Assembly (NCBI GenBank): GCA_021737445.1 | Contig: JAIPDY010000016.1 | Location: forward strand, 1 to 24,370 | Direction: 5' to 3' | Length of the DNA: 24,370 nucleotides | DNA from: Desulfotignum sp. | Lineage (GTDB): Bacteria; Desulfobacterota; Desulfobacteria; Desulfobacterales; Desulfobacteraceae | Shown here: positions 22,720-24,370 of the stretch, in pieces | Numbering within the stretch: position 1 is the first letter of the stretch | Layout: each line of letters begins with the position of its first letter | Translations under genes and position numbers: made by a program | The notes under the pieces: model-generated | What the model was told of the DNA's origin: nothing | Databases searched by the model: none | The model's input: only the letters and a program-made list of their open reading frames with translations

Positions 22720-24066
22720 ATGTCTGATATGCTGTCTTTTATAAAGACAAAAAATCCTGGTGAACATGAGTTTCACCAGGCGGTGGAAACCGTGACCGCC
22801 TCTGTCCAAACATTGATCGACAGGCATCCGGAATACCGCCGGGAAGCCATTCTCAAACGGATCACCGAACCGGAAAAAGTATTCATCTTCTGCGTACCCT
22901 GGGTGGATGACCAGGACCAGGTACAGATAAACCGGGGATTCCGGGTGGGCATGAACAGCGCCATCGGCCCCTATGTGGGGGGATTGCGGTTTCACCCCTC
23001 TGTCAGCCTGAGCATCATGAAGTTTCTGGCCTTTGAACAGGTGTTCAAGAATGCATTGACCACCATGAATATGGGCGGGGCATGCGGCGGGGCAGATTTT
23101 GAGCCCAAAGGCAGATCCGACAGGGAAGTCATGCGCTTCTGCCAGAGCTTCATGACCGAGCTGCATGCCCATATCGGTCACAACAAAGATATCCTCACGG
23201 CAGACATCGGTGTGGGCGCCAGGGAGATCGGGTATCTGTTCGGCATGTATAAAAAGATACACAAAGAGTTTGCCGGCATTGTCACCGGAAAAAGCCTGAC
23301 CCTGGGGGGCAGCCTGATCCGGCCCGAAGCTACCGGATACGGCACTGTCTATTTTGCGGCCCGGATGCTGGCCACCCGAAACCAGACCCTGGAAGGGAAA
23401 AAATGCCTCATCTCAGGTGCGGGCAATGTGGCCCAGCATACGGCGGAAAAGCTCATCGAGATGGGCGCGAAGGTGCTTACCATGTCGGATTCTTCAGGCT
23501 ATATTTATGATGAAGAGGGCATTGACGCAGGCAAACTGGATTATATCAAGCGGCTGAAAAATTTCAGGCGGGGCCGCATAATGGAATATATAAACAAATA
23601 TTCCGATGCCGTGTATGTGGAGCGAAATGCCACCCTGGACCACCAGCCCATGTGGGATATTCCGGCACAATGTGCCTTTCCCTGCGCCACCCAGAATGAA
23701 CTCACCGGCAAAGATGCCCAAAACCTGATAAAAAACAGGGTGTCCCTGGTATGTGAAGGAGCGGACATGCCCTGCAGCACAGATGCTGTGGAGATCTTTC
23801 TTGATGAAAAAATTCTCTATGGGCCGGGTAAGGCTGCCAATGCCGGAGGCGTGGCAGTGTCCGGGCTTGAAATGGCCCAGAACAGCATGCGGTTGAACTG
23901 GCCCAGGCAGGAGGTGGATGACCGGTTGAAGGCCATTATGAAAAATATCCATGCAATCTGTCTGGATGCGGCAGAAGAATACGGACAACCCGGCAACTAC
24001 CTGGCAGGTGCCAATATCGCCGGATTTGTCAAGGTGGTGGATGCCATGCTTGACCAGGGCGTATAG
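22720..24066 (+). CDS. Glutamate-dehydrogenase-like protein lacking key active-site lysines
   Basis: A 448-residue protein of the hexameric glutamate dehydrogenase family, full length and closely similar to GDH throughout (EVMRFCQSFMTEL, GGSLIRPEATGYG, KAANAGGVAVSG). The coenzyme fold is intact (SGAGNVAQ). Relative to Clostridium symbiosum GDH (offset -3), K89 is replaced by V86 (GPYVGG instead of GPYKGG). The catalytic K125 is replaced by C122 (GGACGG instead of GGxKGG). K113 is kept as K110 and D165 as D162, but the preceding PAG is LTA. Ordinary reductive amination is therefore doubtful. Possible roles are a different substrate, a regulatory pseudo-enzyme, or a partner of the FMN protein upstream. 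ATG 22720 has AGGAGG five bases upstream; a GTG at 22699 is ignored. TatT follows 14 bases after the stop. Confidence 0.93.
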   Translation: MSDMLSFIKTKNPGEHEFHQAVETVTASVQTLIDRHPEYRREAILKRITEPEKVFIFCVPWVDDQDQVQINRGFRVGMNSAIGPYVGGLRFHPSVSLSIMKFLAFEQVFKNALTTMNMGGACGGADFEPKGRSDREVMRFCQSFMTELHAHIGHNKDILTADIGVGAREIGYLFGMYKKIHKEFAGIVTGKSLTLGGSLIRPEATGYGTVYFAARMLATRNQTLEGKKCLISGAGNVAQHTAEKLIEMGAKVLTMSDSSGYIYDEEGIDAGKLDYIKRLKNFRRGRIMEYINKYSDAVYVERNATLDHQPMWDIPAQCAFPCATQNELTGKDAQNLIKNRVSLVCEGADMPCSTDAVEIFLDEKILYGPGKAANAGGVAVSGLEMAQNSMRLNWPRQEVDDRLKAIMKNIHAICLDAAEEYGQPGNYLAGANIAGFVKVVDAMLDQGV

Positions 24067-24080
24067 GAAGTTACCCAGAC

Positions 24081-24370
24081 ATGAAATCCTTTGCCGCCAC
24101 CGCCTCAGGCAACTTTCTTCTCATCCGGTTGGCAGCTGTCTTGACAGCTGTTTTCATTGTTTCCGGATGTTCCGTCTCATCAAAGATGATGGGCCACCTG
24201 TCCGACACCATTGTGAACAATGATGATCCTGCCATGGTGGAAGCCGGCGCCCCGGCCTATCTGCTCATGATCGACAGCCTCATCAGCCAGGACCCGGAGG
24301 ATAAAGATATGCTCACCACGGCAGCCCTTTTGTACACAGCCTATGCTGATCTGTTTGTCACCGATAAGGT
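24081..24370 (+). CDS. TatT-type TRAP transporter lipoprotein, partial (3' end outside window)
   Basis: The first 96 residues of a lipoprotein. A basic start and a hydrophobic stretch lead to a lipobox (IVSGC, Cys about 33), so it is predicted to be exported and lipid-modified. The mature part (SSKMMGHLSDTIVNNDDPA, then GAPAYLLMIDSLISQDP and AALLYTAYADLFV) resembles the helical TPR-like T component (TatT) of TRAP transporters, which accompanies a solute-binding DctP protein. It starts 14 bases after the GDH-like stop with AGGAAG upstream, so it belongs to the same operon. A solute-binding protein and membrane subunits would be expected beyond the right edge. This links the glutamate-type enzymes to organic-acid or amino-acid uptake. 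Confidence 0.82.
   Translation, partial: MKSFAATASGNFLLIRLAAVLTAVFIVSGCSVSSKMMGHLSDTIVNNDDPAMVEAGAPAYLLMIDSLISQDPEDKDMLTTAALLYTAYADLFVTDK

Overview
The window looks like chromosome of an anaerobic, probably sulfate-reducing Desulfobacterota (Desulfobacteraceae-like) bacterium. This is inferred from moderately high GC in most genes, a TRAP-transporter T-component lipoprotein, a FloA/NfeD operon, an FMN-binding glutamate-synthase-type protein, and receivers with a C-terminal CxxC/CxxC tail. No rRNA, tRNA, CRISPR array or transposase was seen.

Layout. Position 101-1180 (minus) is a 5'-truncated heme-sensor diguanylate cyclase. Its missing N-terminus is replaced by an AT-rich vapBC-type toxin-antitoxin pair (1214-1875). 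Position 2014-4913 (minus) is a four-gene signalling operon: an unrecognised helical protein, a stand-alone B12-binding protein with a CarH-like Wx9EH motif, a PAS histidine kinase and a receiver protein. A divergent crotonase follows (5034-5855, plus). Position 5915-9253 (minus) is a lower-GC restriction-modification-like cassette: a possible 35-codon leader ORF, a zinc-ribbon DUF1156-type DNA methyltransferase and a PD-(D/E)xK nuclease. Then come an FAD oxidoreductase (9401-10750, minus) and a group II PLP decarboxylase (10936-12354, plus).

Position 12551-20442 is dominated by SPFH/membrane-protease modules. A membrane-anchored SPFH protein is followed by a protein of about 1,107 residues that combines two AAA+ modules with a Lon-type Ser-Lys protease domain (plus strand). 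Converging on them is the minus-strand set NfeD/ClpP-like protease, short NfeD, FloA flotillin and a small membrane-anchored hypothetical. The two halves use unrelated proteases next to SPFH scaffolds, which suggests a shared role in membrane protein quality control or lipid microdomains.

Position 20671-24370 (plus) holds a YajD-type HNH protein, then an FMN glutamate-synthase-like protein, a glutamate-dehydrogenase-like protein and a TatT lipoprotein running off the edge. The dehydrogenase homologue lacks two of the three hallmark active-site lysines.

Best candidates for undescribed biology are the SPFH + double-AAA/Lon pair, the lysine-less GDH homologue beside the FMN protein, and the B12-sensor two-component operon.
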